Shown here in pieces: positions 54,009 through 63,026 of a stretch of DNA of 64,000 nt. The DNA comes from Pseudobacteriovorax antillogorgiicola. Its GTDB lineage: Bacteria > Bdellovibrionota_B > Oligoflexia > Oligoflexales > Oligoflexaceae. The notes below the pieces were generated by a model. That model saw only the letters and a list, made by a program, of their open reading frames with translations. It did no database searches and had not been told where the DNA came from. Both the position numbers and the translations under genes were made by a program. The stretch is from assembly GCF_900177345.1 (NCBI RefSeq), contig NZ_FWZT01000027.1, positions 1-64,000 on the forward strand, written 5' to 3'. The first letter of the stretch is position 1, and the number at the start of each line of letters is the position of its first letter.

Positions 54009-54596
54009 ATGAACTCTATGATCATAATGTTTTTGTTTCTAATCATGAGTCAAAACTCATTTGGAAGCATTAGCATAGGCTTATCAGGGGCTACTTCAAC
54101 ATCAAACTACAGCCTCGAAACTCAAAAAAGCTCTATCATCAGTGGCAATATATCCTTGGCTATAGCTTCATTCTTACGGATCGGCCTCACTCACCGACGC
54201 TCGTTTGTAGAAAAATCCGGTTTACGCAAAGAAGCGACTGATACTTCAACGCTATATTATGAGTTTGAAGACAATACAGATATCGTAACCAACTCCATCG
54301 ACCTAACTGCCATCTTATACCATGGCCGAGTCTCACCTTTTGTTTTTGGTGGAGTGGCCCGGAGAGACTACTTTACAGAGGTTCGCTACCCAGGCAGTAC
54401 CACGAAGTTTCGGGAAACCCTCAAGGCCGTTCCTAACTACGGACTGGGCATAGCCATTCATCTAAATCGTCATTTTAGATTAAAGATTACGCAGACATAT
54501 ACCCCTGGAGTCCGGGTCGACCTAGTCGATGGGCAGGAGGTGAAGGAAGATGTCAATGATACCTACACTCAAATTGGGGTGAACTACGCCCTGTAG
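54009..54596 (+). CDS. outer membrane beta-barrel protein (OmpW/OmpA-like)
   Basis: The frame opens at 53940, but ATG 54009 follows GGGAG and starts the signal peptide (MNSMIIMFLFLIMSQNSFGS). The 195-residue product shows eight amphipathic strands typical of a small barrel (ISIGLSGATSTS, FLRIGLTHRRSFV, NYGLGIAIHLNRHFRLK), ending in YTQIGVNYAL with an aromatic near the C-terminus. Exact family and cargo unknown. Confidence 0.65.
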   Translation: MNSMIIMFLFLIMSQNSFGSISIGLSGATSTSNYSLETQKSSIISGNISLAIASFLRIGLTHRRSFVEKSGLRKEATDTSTLYYEFEDNTDIVTNSIDLTAILYHGRVSPFVFGGVARRDYFTEVRYPGSTTKFRETLKAVPNYGLGIAIHLNRHFRLKITQTYTPGVRVDLVDGQEVKEDVNDTYTQIGVNYAL

Positions 54597-54661
54597 AGTT
54601 CAAAAAGCCCTCAAACTTCTCCCAGAACAACCGATAAGCTCATAGAACCGCTGAGGATTTT

Positions 54662-56479
54662 ATGAGCCCCATCACAGCAACGATCATTGCTATAGCCGGC
54701 ATCCTTTTAGCTTATGGCTTTTGGAGTGTGATCAACACTCATAATGCCACCAATGCTCGCCGCCGCCGGCAGCGAAAGTCTGATCGCATTATCCTCACAA
54801 GGCAGCAGAAAAAAGTCTACCAAGAAGCTATTCGCTACTATAAGCAAGGCAACCTTAAAACCTCGGCACGGATGCTCGAATCGCTCAACATGACCCGAGA
54901 AGCGATCAACATTTTAGAAAAGGGTCGCCATATCCATGAAGCGGCTGCGCTTTTGATGAGAATTCATCGCCCCAATCGAGCAGGAATTATCTATGCAAGA
55001 CACAAGATGTGGAAGGAGGCGGCCGAATGTTTTAAAAAGGCGAATATGCCTGCGGAAGTAGCACAATGCTGCAAGAAAACTGGGGATATTGCGACAGCTG
55101 TGGTCTACTACTTGGAAGCAAAGGACTACGAAAATGCCGCAGAATGCTTTGAGGAGCTTGGCAAGCATCGAGAGGCTGCCCGACTCTTCACCAAGTTGGG
55201 GCAACACCAGAAAGCCATTCAACAATACAAACACTTGATCGACAAAAACCCTCAAATTGAGTCCATCGACTTTAGTGATTCAGAGATCAACGTCATTATT
55301 AACTATATCGCCAGCGAGAGTATGGATACTCGGCTTGCTGATGTTTTAGTTATAAAAAATCGTATTGTCGAAGTGATCTGCCGACTGATCAAGAAGAATC
55401 GACTTGAAAAGGCCATAACGATTTACATGAAAAGCACTGCTGATATAGGGCCCGCACTAATTGAATTCGATGGCTTCGATAAGGATGACCACTTAAAGCT
55501 TAGCGAAGTGTTTTTTAAATCGGGTGCCTACGAATATGCAGGAATGGTTTACGAGCGGATGGAGCTTTTCGAGCAAGCTGGAGATTCGTTCAAGCTTCAA
55601 GAAGACTTTGAGCGCGCCGCTTACAATTACGATAGAGCTAAACTATCTGAAAAAGTAACAGCCATGAGGATTGAAATTGCATCCAGAGGCCCCGCGGCAC
55701 CAAAACCTACACCTGAAAAGGAAAAAAGTGACAATGAAGCCGATGAACGATTTCGTATCGAGAAGACAACTTCGGACTTTCGGCAGATTGAAGATACAGC
55801 CGAGCTAGATATCGAGGGTAAACAAGCTAAACTAGCTATTCCTTTACCCAATGCAGCGATCAGAGGCTTGATTATGGATTCTCCTGCTATTAAACATGAG
55901 CATCAGAGTCCACCTCCCGTTTCCATGTCGTTGGATGACGACGACGAGGAGGGAACAGAGCCCTTGGGGCTGCCTCAGATTCCATCACCACCTAATAGCC
56001 ACAAGACCATTGATGGCGAGCCAGTAGATGGAATCGATTGGACTGGATTTCATGAAGCCAAGTTTATGCTTGATTTAAGCACTGAACAGCAAAACAAATT
56101 TAAGTCCTATGGCAGTATCAAGAGATATGAAGATGAAGAAACAATTCTCGATTATAAAGACGCACCGGCAGGAATCTTTTTCATCCTAGAAGGTCAGGTT
56201 TCCGTTTATAAGCTCATTGATGGTGTTGATCTACATGTTGATACAATGAAGCCTGGTGAGACCATCGGCAAGCTCTGGCTTTTCATCGATCGCCCCAGCA
56301 ACGTTAGATTTATTGCTCAGGACTCATGTTCCCTGTTCAGTATAAAGCGCAGCGACTTTATGGAAGTATTGGATAAGGATGGAACGATCGCGCGTAAACT
56401 CTACAAACACTTCACCACAACCTTGATCGAGAAGCTGATAAGTACCAGTAATATGGACGATAATTTGGAGGCATCCTAG
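54662..56479 (+). CDS. membrane-anchored TPR protein with cyclic-nucleotide-binding domain
   Basis: The 605-residue protein has a transmembrane helix at residues 5-24, then cytoplasmic TPR-like repeats (about 45-340; for example ARMLESLNMTREAINILEKG, GDIATAVVYYLEAKDYENAAE), a low-complexity Pro/Asp linker (about 345-455) and a C-terminal cNMP-binding domain (about 475-600) with GIFFILEGQVSVYKL, PGETIGKLWLF and SNVRFIAQDSCSLFSI. The phosphate-binding cassette is weak, since the Arg of the usual RxA motif cannot be placed with confidence. It may sense cyclic nucleotide and steer an assembled complex. GAGG precedes the ATG. Confidence 0.72.
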   Translation: MSPITATIIAIAGILLAYGFWSVINTHNATNARRRRQRKSDRIILTRQQKKVYQEAIRYYKQGNLKTSARMLESLNMTREAINILEKGRHIHEAAALLMRIHRPNRAGIIYARHKMWKEAAECFKKANMPAEVAQCCKKTGDIATAVVYYLEAKDYENAAECFEELGKHREAARLFTKLGQHQKAIQQYKHLIDKNPQIESIDFSDSEINVIINYIASESMDTRLADVLVIKNRIVEVICRLIKKNRLEKAITIYMKSTADIGPALIEFDGFDKDDHLKLSEVFFKSGAYEYAGMVYERMELFEQAGDSFKLQEDFERAAYNYDRAKLSEKVTAMRIEIASRGPAAPKPTPEKEKSDNEADERFRIEKTTSDFRQIEDTAELDIEGKQAKLAIPLPNAAIRGLIMDSPAIKHEHQSPPPVSMSLDDDDEEGTEPLGLPQIPSPPNSHKTIDGEPVDGIDWTGFHEAKFMLDLSTEQQNKFKSYGSIKRYEDEETILDYKDAPAGIFFILEGQVSVYKLIDGVDLHVDTMKPGETIGKLWLFIDRPSNVRFIAQDSCSLFSIKRSDFMEVLDKDGTIARKLYKHFTTTLIEKLISTSNMDDNLEAS

Positions 56480-56556
56480 CCCCTCCCTGGCATAGAAACT
56501 GCATTTAAAAACAGTATGATGTTGCTGAGCTGATCTTGTTGCCAATGGAGATTGCT

Positions 56557-56778
56557 ATGAACCAGATGATCTGCTTTCGTCATCCCGAATATGCTGGAGA
56601 CGAAACACCTGAACTAAAATGTCAATGCTGTTGTAAGATTTACGTGGACCGCATCCGCGAAGAAAATCATAGGAAAAAAGTTGATATCGATCAGTGGCTT
56701 ACTGAGAAGTCTCGGTCCAATCCGAAGCTTCGAGTGGCTCGGATTCAAACGACCCAATACTGCCCGTTTTCTTGTTAA
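56557..56778 (+). CDS. 73-residue Cys-rich small protein
   Basis: ATG 56557 is preferred over an upstream start because GGAG (56547-56550) lies six bases before it. The product starts MNQMICFRHPEY and has a Cys cluster LKCQCCCKIY near residue 27 and a closing YCPFSC. The spacing could bind zinc or iron. The basic middle (ENHRKKVD) follows. No family recognised. It is followed by a hairpin. Confidence 0.55.
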   Translation: MNQMICFRHPEYAGDETPELKCQCCCKIYVDRIREENHRKKVDIDQWLTEKSRSNPKLRVARIQTTQYCPFSC

Positions 56779-56783
56779 TTAAG

Positions 56784-56805
56784 AAGGGCCAGCAACCTGG
56801 CCCTT
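56784..56805. terminator. hairpin between convergent genes
   Basis: A perfect 8-bp stem AAGGGCCA / TGGCCCTT with a 6-base loop. There is no strong T run on either strand, so it is a possible bidirectional terminator only. Confidence 0.45.
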
Positions 56806-56830
56806 AGGAAAATCTATAAAAGCAAAGCTG

Positions 56831-58015
56831 TTACATCATTTCGACAATCACGCCACTAGCTTCACCTCCTCCGATACAAAGAGTCGCCAAGCCTCGCTTA
56901 CCACCAGTTTGCTTTAGAGCATTGAGAAGAGTCACCAGAATGCGCGCGCCGCTGCAACCAATAGGATGACCTATTGAAACTGCTCCTCCATGAATATTCA
57001 CTTTACGTGCATCAATTCCAATATCTTTCATCGCGGCCATAGTCACAACAGCGAAAGCTTCGTTTATTTCCCAAAGATCGATATCGTCCTTGCTAAGCTC
57101 TGTCTTTTTGAGAAGTCGTTTGATACAACCGATCGGAGCCGTTGTAAAATGAGCCGGATCATGGGCAAAAGAAGCTTGACCAACAACCCTCGCAATCGGT
57201 GTGAGTCCTTTTTCCTGAGCTGTTTTAAGGTCTGTCATGACAAGAAGCGCCGCACCGTCGTTGATGGAGGATGCGTTGCCCGCCGTCACAGAACCCTCTT
57301 TATCGAAAGCAGGCCGCAATGCTGGAAGCTTATCTAAATCCACAGAGAACGGCTCCTCATCTACCTCGACCGTAACCGTTTGTTTCCGCTGTTTTACTTC
57401 AACGGGTACGATTTCCTCTGCGAAAACACCTGACTCTACCGCTTTACGGGCTCTGGTATAGGACTCCAAAGCAAATCCATCTTGATCCTCACGGCTGAAC
57501 TTATACTCTTTCGCGCATATTTCACCGCAATTACCCATTGCTACATCGTTATAGGGATCCCATAACCCATCCCACTGCATGGAGTCTTTAGCTTCAACCG
57601 AACCAAAACGGTATCCAGCCCGGGCGTTCATGAGCAAGTGAGGAGCCAATGTCATGTTTTCCTGGCCACCAGCAAAAACAATCCTAGCATCTCCGAGACG
57701 GATTGCTTGGTCAGCAAGCATCACAGCCTTCAGACCACTTCCACAAACACGGCCTACGGTTGTAGCACAAACGGAGTGAGGCAGGCCTCCGTACAATGCT
57801 GTCTGCCGCGCTGGAGCTTGCCCAACACCAGACGTCAGCACGTTGCCCATGATGATCTCATCGACCTCTTCGCCTTTGATATTGCTATTTTGCAGGGCAT
57901 CTTTAACCAAGGCAGCACCCAGTCTGGGAGCGGGAACTGATGCAAATGCGCCACTCATTTTACCAACCGCGGTTCTCTTAGCGTAAACAATCACGGTGGG
58001 ATTGTCTTGATTCAT
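56831..58015 (-). CDS. acetyl-CoA acetyltransferase (thiolase)
   Basis: The frame extends to 58048, but ATG 58015 follows AAGGAG with six-base spacing. The 394-residue protein is a full thiolase: active Cys in GRVCGSGLKAV, WEINEAFAVV, the catalytic His in GGAVSIGHPIGCSGARI and the second Cys in LCIGGGEASG. It condenses two acetyl-CoA to acetoacetyl-CoA or works in reverse in beta-oxidation. No partner beta-oxidation or polyhydroxybutyrate gene is adjacent, so direction of use cannot be told. Confidence 0.9.
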   Translation of the reverse strand: MNQDNPTVIVYAKRTAVGKMSGAFASVPAPRLGAALVKDALQNSNIKGEEVDEIIMGNVLTSGVGQAPARQTALYGGLPHSVCATTVGRVCGSGLKAVMLADQAIRLGDARIVFAGGQENMTLAPHLLMNARAGYRFGSVEAKDSMQWDGLWDPYNDVAMGNCGEICAKEYKFSREDQDGFALESYTRARKAVESGVFAEEIVPVEVKQRKQTVTVEVDEEPFSVDLDKLPALRPAFDKEGSVTAGNASSINDGAALLVMTDLKTAQEKGLTPIARVVGQASFAHDPAHFTTAPIGCIKRLLKKTELSKDDIDLWEINEAFAVVTMAAMKDIGIDARKVNIHGGAVSIGHPIGCSGARILVTLLNALKQTGGKRGLATLCIGGGEASGVIVEMM

Positions 58016-58162
58016 GTTGAACTCCTTCACTGTTTGTCGATATGCCACAAATACTTATCAAATTCATTCAGAATTCTGCGACTAAATCATAGCCAATTCG
58101 ATCCCGTTAGGCTATGTTGATCCGAAATTTTAGGCACCCCCTGTCTGGAGGCTAATTCCTAC

Positions 58163-59275
58163 ATGCGTAAATGCTCACTAGTTTTAACAGACGGCAGCCG
58201 CTTTACAGGAGATCTCATAGGAGCACCTCTTCGTGCAAGTGGCGAGTTGGTTTTTACCACAGGAATGGTCGGCTATAGTGAAGCCATCACTGACCCTTCC
58301 TACTTCGGTCAAATCCTTTGTTTTACTTACCCCCTCATTGGAAACTATGGAATCCCTAATCCACCAAAGGATTTAAGCTTACCGATACCACGTGGATTCG
58401 AAAGTATCAAACCCCAGGCTGCAGCTGTTATACTTACCATCGATAGCCCTGAAGCCTTCCATTGGAATAGTTTCCACACCTTGGACGATTGGCTCAAAGA
58501 GCATGGGGTACCAGGGATTATAGGACTCGACACAAGACACCTGGTACACCTGATTCGATCCACCCCTAATATCCTTGGTCGAGTCGAACCCGATGATGAA
58601 CAAGGCTATCGCGATTACGGCCCCGACCTCACCCCCTCCCACCCCACAGCTTTTTTTGATCCCGGCATGAACAATATTGTTTCCGAAGTTTCCACCAAAG
58701 AACGTGTCGTACTTGGTGAGGGAAGCACGCGAGTTGCCGTGATTGATTGTGGTGTAAAGTGGAATATCATTCGGCAATTTTTGGAACATGATTGCCAGGT
58801 CGAACTGATTCCTTGGGACACAGACTTAAACACGGTCGACTGTGATATGTGGCTAATATCCAATGGTCCCGGCGATCCTACCCGCACAGGTGATTTAAGG
58901 CAGCGGGTCGCAGAACTGTTTGAGCAAGACAAACCTATCCTCGGCATATGTTTAGGACACCAGATATTATCCCTAGCTGCTGGCGCTACCACTAGACGCA
59001 TGGCTTACGGTCATCGCAGCCACAACCAACCTGTCTATCAGGTAGGAACTCGTAAAGGCTTTATCACTAGCCAAAACCATGGCTACGTTGTGGAAGACAA
59101 CTCCTTACCGGATGACTGGGAAGTTTGGTTCCGTAATGTCAACGATGACACCATCGAGGGCATTCGTCACAAATCCAAACCTTTTAAGAGCATCCAGTTT
59201 CACCCCGAAGCCTCTGGGGGACCACGAGATACCGCCTGGATTTTTGAGAACATTCTTGCCGAGGTCAAAAAATAA
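58163..59275 (+). CDS. carA: carbamoyl-phosphate synthase, small (glutaminase) subunit
   Basis: The 370-residue protein has an N-terminal CarA domain (LTDGSRFTGDLIGAP, FTTGMVGYSEAITDPSYFGQ) and a class I glutamine amidotransferase domain with the active Cys in LGICLGHQILSLAAG and the His/Glu in QFHPEASGGPRD. It makes ammonia from glutamine and passes it to CarB. GGAGG lies 11 bases before the ATG, longer than usual. Stop and carB start overlap by one base (TAATG). Confidence 0.94.
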   Translation: MRKCSLVLTDGSRFTGDLIGAPLRASGELVFTTGMVGYSEAITDPSYFGQILCFTYPLIGNYGIPNPPKDLSLPIPRGFESIKPQAAAVILTIDSPEAFHWNSFHTLDDWLKEHGVPGIIGLDTRHLVHLIRSTPNILGRVEPDDEQGYRDYGPDLTPSHPTAFFDPGMNNIVSEVSTKERVVLGEGSTRVAVIDCGVKWNIIRQFLEHDCQVELIPWDTDLNTVDCDMWLISNGPGDPTRTGDLRQRVAELFEQDKPILGICLGHQILSLAAGATTRRMAYGHRSHNQPVYQVGTRKGFITSQNHGYVVEDNSLPDDWEVWFRNVNDDTIEGIRHKSKPFKSIQFHPEASGGPRDTAWIFENILAEVKK

Positions 59276-62200
59276 TGCCGATGATTAAAGAGTTAGCGTC
59301 ACTAGGACGAGCACCAAAAGTTCTACTTCTGGGTTCTGGCGGGCTTTCTATTGGCCAAGCTGGTGAGTTTGACTATTCAGGAACACAAGCCATCAAGGCG
59401 ATGAAGGAAGAGGGTATCCATGTTGTGGTCATCAACCCCAATATCGCCACAGTCCAGACCAACCCTGAAGAGGGGACTAAAGTTTACCTTTATCCTGTTG
59501 AGTTAGAATGGGTTGAAAAAGTCATCGCCATAGAGCGCCCCGATGCCATCATCGCTGGCTTCGGTGGTCAAACAGCTCTAAACTGCCTGATGGAGCTTGA
59601 CGATGCTGGAATCCTAGAAAAATACCAGGTAAGGAATCTAGGAACACCAGCAGCAATCCTTCGCATGACAGAGGATCGCGACGAATTTGCTCAGAAGATG
59701 AAGTCCATCAATATGCCTGTTCCTGCTAGCTTCGCTTGCAATACAGTAGACGAGGCGTTAGAGGCGGCCGATAAAGTCGGCTATCCCGTCATTCTCCGGG
59801 CTGCTTATGCACTTGGTGGTCTAGGAAGCGGTTTTGCCAATGATAAAGAAGAGCTGCAAGCCTTAGCTCAACCAGCCCTAGCATCATCGCCCCAAGTTTT
59901 AATCGAAAAATCTTTGAAGGGTTGGAAAGAAGTTGAATATGAGGTGATGCGGGATTCTGAAGGGAATACGATAACCATATGTAATATGGAAAACTTCGAT
60001 CCCCTTGGGATTCACACCGGCGATTCAATTGTGGTTTGCCCAAGCCAGTCTCTTTCTGATGATGAGTATCAAATTCTCAGAAATGCAGCTTTGAAAATCG
60101 TCGATTCTCTTGGCATCATTGGTGAGTGCAATGTTCAGTACGCGCTCGACCCACACTCCTTAGAATTTTACATCATTGAAGTGAACGCACGATTATCACG
60201 ATCCAGTGCCTTAGCAAGTAAAGCATCGGGATATCCTATTGCCTATATCGCTGCAAAAGTAGTCCTAGGTTATGATCTTCTAGAGCTAAAGAACCCAGTT
60301 ACTGGCATTACCTATTCGTTCTTTGAACCTGCACTCGATTACGTCACTATAAAAATGCCTCGTTGGGATCTCCTCAAGTTCCAAGGCGTAAGTCACGACC
60401 TAGGTTCAACAATGAAATCGGTTGGCGAAGTGATGTCCATAGGCAGAACCTTTCCCGAAGCCTTACAAAAGGCAACAAGGATGGTTACCGAAATTGCTCA
60501 AGGCCTTTCCATGCTGCGCCCCGCATTGAACGACGATGAGTTATCGGAGGCCTTATCACGACCCACTGATACTAGACTCTACGCTGTAATCGAAGCTCTG
60601 CGTCGCGGTTGGAGCATCGACCAGGTCCATGACCTCACAGGTATTAACCAATGGTTTCTGTACCAAACAAAGCGAATCACCGATGCCGAAGCTAAGATTG
60701 GCGAGATCGGTGCAAAGATCGATACATCTTTCGAAGCGAAGCCTTTTGTTCAACAAGCATTTTTAAACACTTCAGAAGACACTTGGCGGCAGTGGAAACT
60801 GCTCGGTTTCGGTGATGAGCAGATCGCAGCAATAGCCTTTCAAGCAGCTGGGAAAGAAGTTTCCGGTCGCGAGATACAGCAAGCATCTCTTGCCATCCGA
60901 AAACTTAGGATCGAGCTAGGCATTCGCCCTGTGGTTAAAAAAATTGATACCACAGCTGGTGAGTACCCATCGCCATCGAACTACCTCTACCTATCTTACG
61001 GCGGCGTTTTTGATGATCCATTGCCGGATGATAACAAGGTGTTCTCTGCAGTGGTTCTAGGTGGTGGTTCCTATCGCATCGGAACTTCCGTGGAATTTGA
61101 CTGGTGCGCTGTAAGTTGCAGCCGAAAGCTTCAAGAATCTGGCTGGCGGAGTATCATTGTAAACTGTAACCCAGAAACCGTATCTACAGATTACAACAGT
61201 AGCGACCGGCTATACTTCGAGGAATTGAGTCTCGAACGCATCTTAGACATCTGCGATTTTGAGCGACCTGTAGGGGTTGTGGCTAGTATGGGTGGTCAGC
61301 TACCCAATCGTCTTGCCAACCCTCTCTCTGACGCTGGGATAAAACTTCTTGGCCATCGCCCTGACACCATTGATACAGCAGAAGATCGTAGCCGATTCTC
61401 GGCTCTACTTGACGAACTCAACATCGGTCAGCCTCGTTGGATTGCCGCTCGCACCCAAGAGGAAGTCAACGCCTTCGTCGACAAGGTCGGCTTCCCCATT
61501 TTGGTAAGACCGAGCTACGTTCTATCTGGTGCTGCCATGAATGTGGCCTATGATGCTGACTCTCTTAACTCTTGTCTTGCCGAAGCGGTCGACCTTTCCC
61601 CGGATCATCCGGTTGTGATTTCGGAGTTTGTAGAAGGGGCTCGGGAGATCGAGCTCGATGGAGTTGCTAAAGAAGGTGAGATCTTAACCGCCATCGTCAG
61701 TGAGCATGTTGAGAACGCCGGCGTTCACTCTGGTGATGCCACCATGGTGGTGCCAGCGCAGAAACTCTATGTAGAAACGGTAAGACGAGTGCGTAGGGCC
61801 GGCCGTAAGATCGCAAAGGGTCTGCGACTCAACGGACCATTCAATATGCAGTTCCTCGCCAAAGAAGGTGAGATTAAAGTGATTGAGTGCAACGCTCGGG
61901 CAGCTCGCTCGTTCCCGTTTGTCTCTAAAGCCGTTGGCCTTAACCTTGCTGATGTTGCTACCGACGTCATGATCGGTGGTAAGCCCAACCTGAGCCGCTT
62001 CAACGAAGACGATCTCGACTACGTCGGTGTGAAAGCTGCCATGTTTAGCTTCAAGCGACTCGGCGGCGCCGACCCCATCCTAGGAGTCGAAATGGCCTCC
62101 ACCGGTGAGGTTGGCTGTATTGGTGAAGATTTTGATTCTGCTCTCTTGCTTGCCCTGGAAGCTTCTGGGGTCCACCGCCCTAAAAAAGGCGTCCTAGTAA

Positions 62201-62592
62201 GCTCAGGCTCAGAAAAGGAAAAGCTCCGCTTCCTGCCTGCGGCACAAACCCTCCAGAAGCTGGGGATGCCCCTCTATGCAACCAAAGGCACGGCTCAGTA
62301 CCTTAGGGAGCACAACATAGAAGTAACCGCCCTAGACTGGCCCGGGGAGGGTGATCAGGATGTCATCAAGGCTATCAAAGAAGGCTTGGTAGACTTTGTC
62401 ATCAATATTCCCAAGAGTTCCCAGCGGAAAGAACTAACCCGAGGATCTCAAATACGTCAGGCTGCTGTGCGATTCGGCTGCTCTCTCCTGACCAACATGG
62501 AAAAAGTGACTGCTTTTGTCCAGGCACTAGACCGATGCGAGGACTTTGTAGCAAAGCACGAACTGCTTGTTCTGCCAGATTACCGCGCCTAG
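59275..62592 (+). CDS. carB: carbamoyl-phosphate synthase, large subunit
   Basis: The 1105-residue ligase has two homologous ATP-grasp halves: the first opens LLLGSGGLSIGQAGEFDYSG and the second VVLGGGSYRIGTSVEFDWC. Both have the ATP-grasp residues (RAAYALGGLGSGF; RPSYVLSGAAMNV). The final 150 residues are the allosteric MGS-like domain (KKGVLVSSGSEKEK). It makes carbamoyl phosphate for pyrimidine and arginine synthesis. It is slightly longer than E. coli CarB. A strong terminator follows. Confidence 0.94.
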   Translation: MPMIKELASLGRAPKVLLLGSGGLSIGQAGEFDYSGTQAIKAMKEEGIHVVVINPNIATVQTNPEEGTKVYLYPVELEWVEKVIAIERPDAIIAGFGGQTALNCLMELDDAGILEKYQVRNLGTPAAILRMTEDRDEFAQKMKSINMPVPASFACNTVDEALEAADKVGYPVILRAAYALGGLGSGFANDKEELQALAQPALASSPQVLIEKSLKGWKEVEYEVMRDSEGNTITICNMENFDPLGIHTGDSIVVCPSQSLSDDEYQILRNAALKIVDSLGIIGECNVQYALDPHSLEFYIIEVNARLSRSSALASKASGYPIAYIAAKVVLGYDLLELKNPVTGITYSFFEPALDYVTIKMPRWDLLKFQGVSHDLGSTMKSVGEVMSIGRTFPEALQKATRMVTEIAQGLSMLRPALNDDELSEALSRPTDTRLYAVIEALRRGWSIDQVHDLTGINQWFLYQTKRITDAEAKIGEIGAKIDTSFEAKPFVQQAFLNTSEDTWRQWKLLGFGDEQIAAIAFQAAGKEVSGREIQQASLAIRKLRIELGIRPVVKKIDTTAGEYPSPSNYLYLSYGGVFDDPLPDDNKVFSAVVLGGGSYRIGTSVEFDWCAVSCSRKLQESGWRSIIVNCNPETVSTDYNSSDRLYFEELSLERILDICDFERPVGVVASMGGQLPNRLANPLSDAGIKLLGHRPDTIDTAEDRSRFSALLDELNIGQPRWIAARTQEEVNAFVDKVGFPILVRPSYVLSGAAMNVAYDADSLNSCLAEAVDLSPDHPVVISEFVEGAREIELDGVAKEGEILTAIVSEHVENAGVHSGDATMVVPAQKLYVETVRRVRRAGRKIAKGLRLNGPFNMQFLAKEGEIKVIECNARAARSFPFVSKAVGLNLADVATDVMIGGKPNLSRFNEDDLDYVGVKAAMFSFKRLGGADPILGVEMASTGEVGCIGEDFDSALLLALEASGVHRPKKGVLVSSGSEKEKLRFLPAAQTLQKLGMPLYATKGTAQYLREHNIEVTALDWPGEGDQDVIKAIKEGLVDFVINIPKSSQRKELTRGSQIRQAAVRFGCSLLTNMEKVTAFVQALDRCEDFVAKHELLVLPDYRA

Positions 62593-62600
62593 ATACGCAC

Positions 62601-62632
62601 AAAAAGCCTAGGTTTCATACCTAGGCTTTTTT
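62601..62632 (+). terminator. carAB terminator
   Basis: A perfect 13-bp inverted repeat with a 5-base loop (62601-62613 / 62619-62631; core GCCTAGGT) followed by T residues. It is one of the best terminators in the window and also has an A run for the other direction. Confidence 0.85.
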
Positions 62633-62655
62633 CTTGAAAAGGCCAAGAGATTCGG

Positions 62656-62684
62656 TTGACAATTACTAAGGAAGTCTCTATTAA
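62656..62684 (+). promoter_or_regulatory. tRNA-Met promoter
   Basis: TTGACA (62656-62661), 17-base spacer, TATTAA (62679-62684). It ends 18 bases before the tRNA 5' end. This is the clearest sigma-70-type promoter in the window. Confidence 0.7.
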
Positions 62685-62702
62685 TTAAAGCCCTCAAGCT
62701 GT

Positions 62703-62779
62703 GGCGAGGTAGCTCAGTTGGTTAGAGCGCAGGATTCATAATCCTGAGGTCACGAGTTCAATTCTCGTCCTCGCTACCA
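62703..62779 (+). tRNA. tRNA-Met (CAT), elongator
   Basis: A complete 77-nt cloverleaf with encoded CCA. D-arm GCTC/GAGC, anticodon stem CAGGA/TCCTG with loop TTCATAA, T-arm ACGAG/CTCGT. The acceptor GGCGAGG/CCTCGCT ends in a G1-U72 wobble. It lacks the C1xA72 mismatch of initiator tRNA. An Ile2 (lysidine-modified CAU) tRNA is the alternative, but the D-loop AGTTGGTTA is like elongator Met. Confidence 0.9.
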
Positions 62780-63026
62780 CTAAACTCCCAATATAATTAG
62801 ATAAATTTTTCCTTAAGAGACATATCTTTATGGCGACCTAGGACTAACTTGGTTCTAGTAGGTTCTAATCTAAAATAGAGCTATTCTACTTTCAAACAAG
62901 TTATCTTTCGACATAGACTCCCCTCTTAGTTCGCTTCAAAAAGAAATTCAAGGCTTTAACAAAATCTGATAATCTTGAAAGACTACAGACTAGTAATAGT
63001 AGAAAGTACATGCTAGAGGAGCTTTT
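62780..63026. other. junction between tRNA-Met and accessory gene
   Basis: A 247-base, visibly A+T-rich stretch. No gene or clear promoter for the next gene. If an island inserted at the tRNA 3' end, its left attachment site would be in 62760-62790; the second copy would be beyond the window. Confidence 0.35.

Noticed and set aside
62703-62779. tRNA-Ile2 (lysidine CAU) or initiator tRNA instead of elongator Met
   Set aside because: D-loop and overall sequence fit elongator Met better; there is no C1xA72 mismatch for an initiator.
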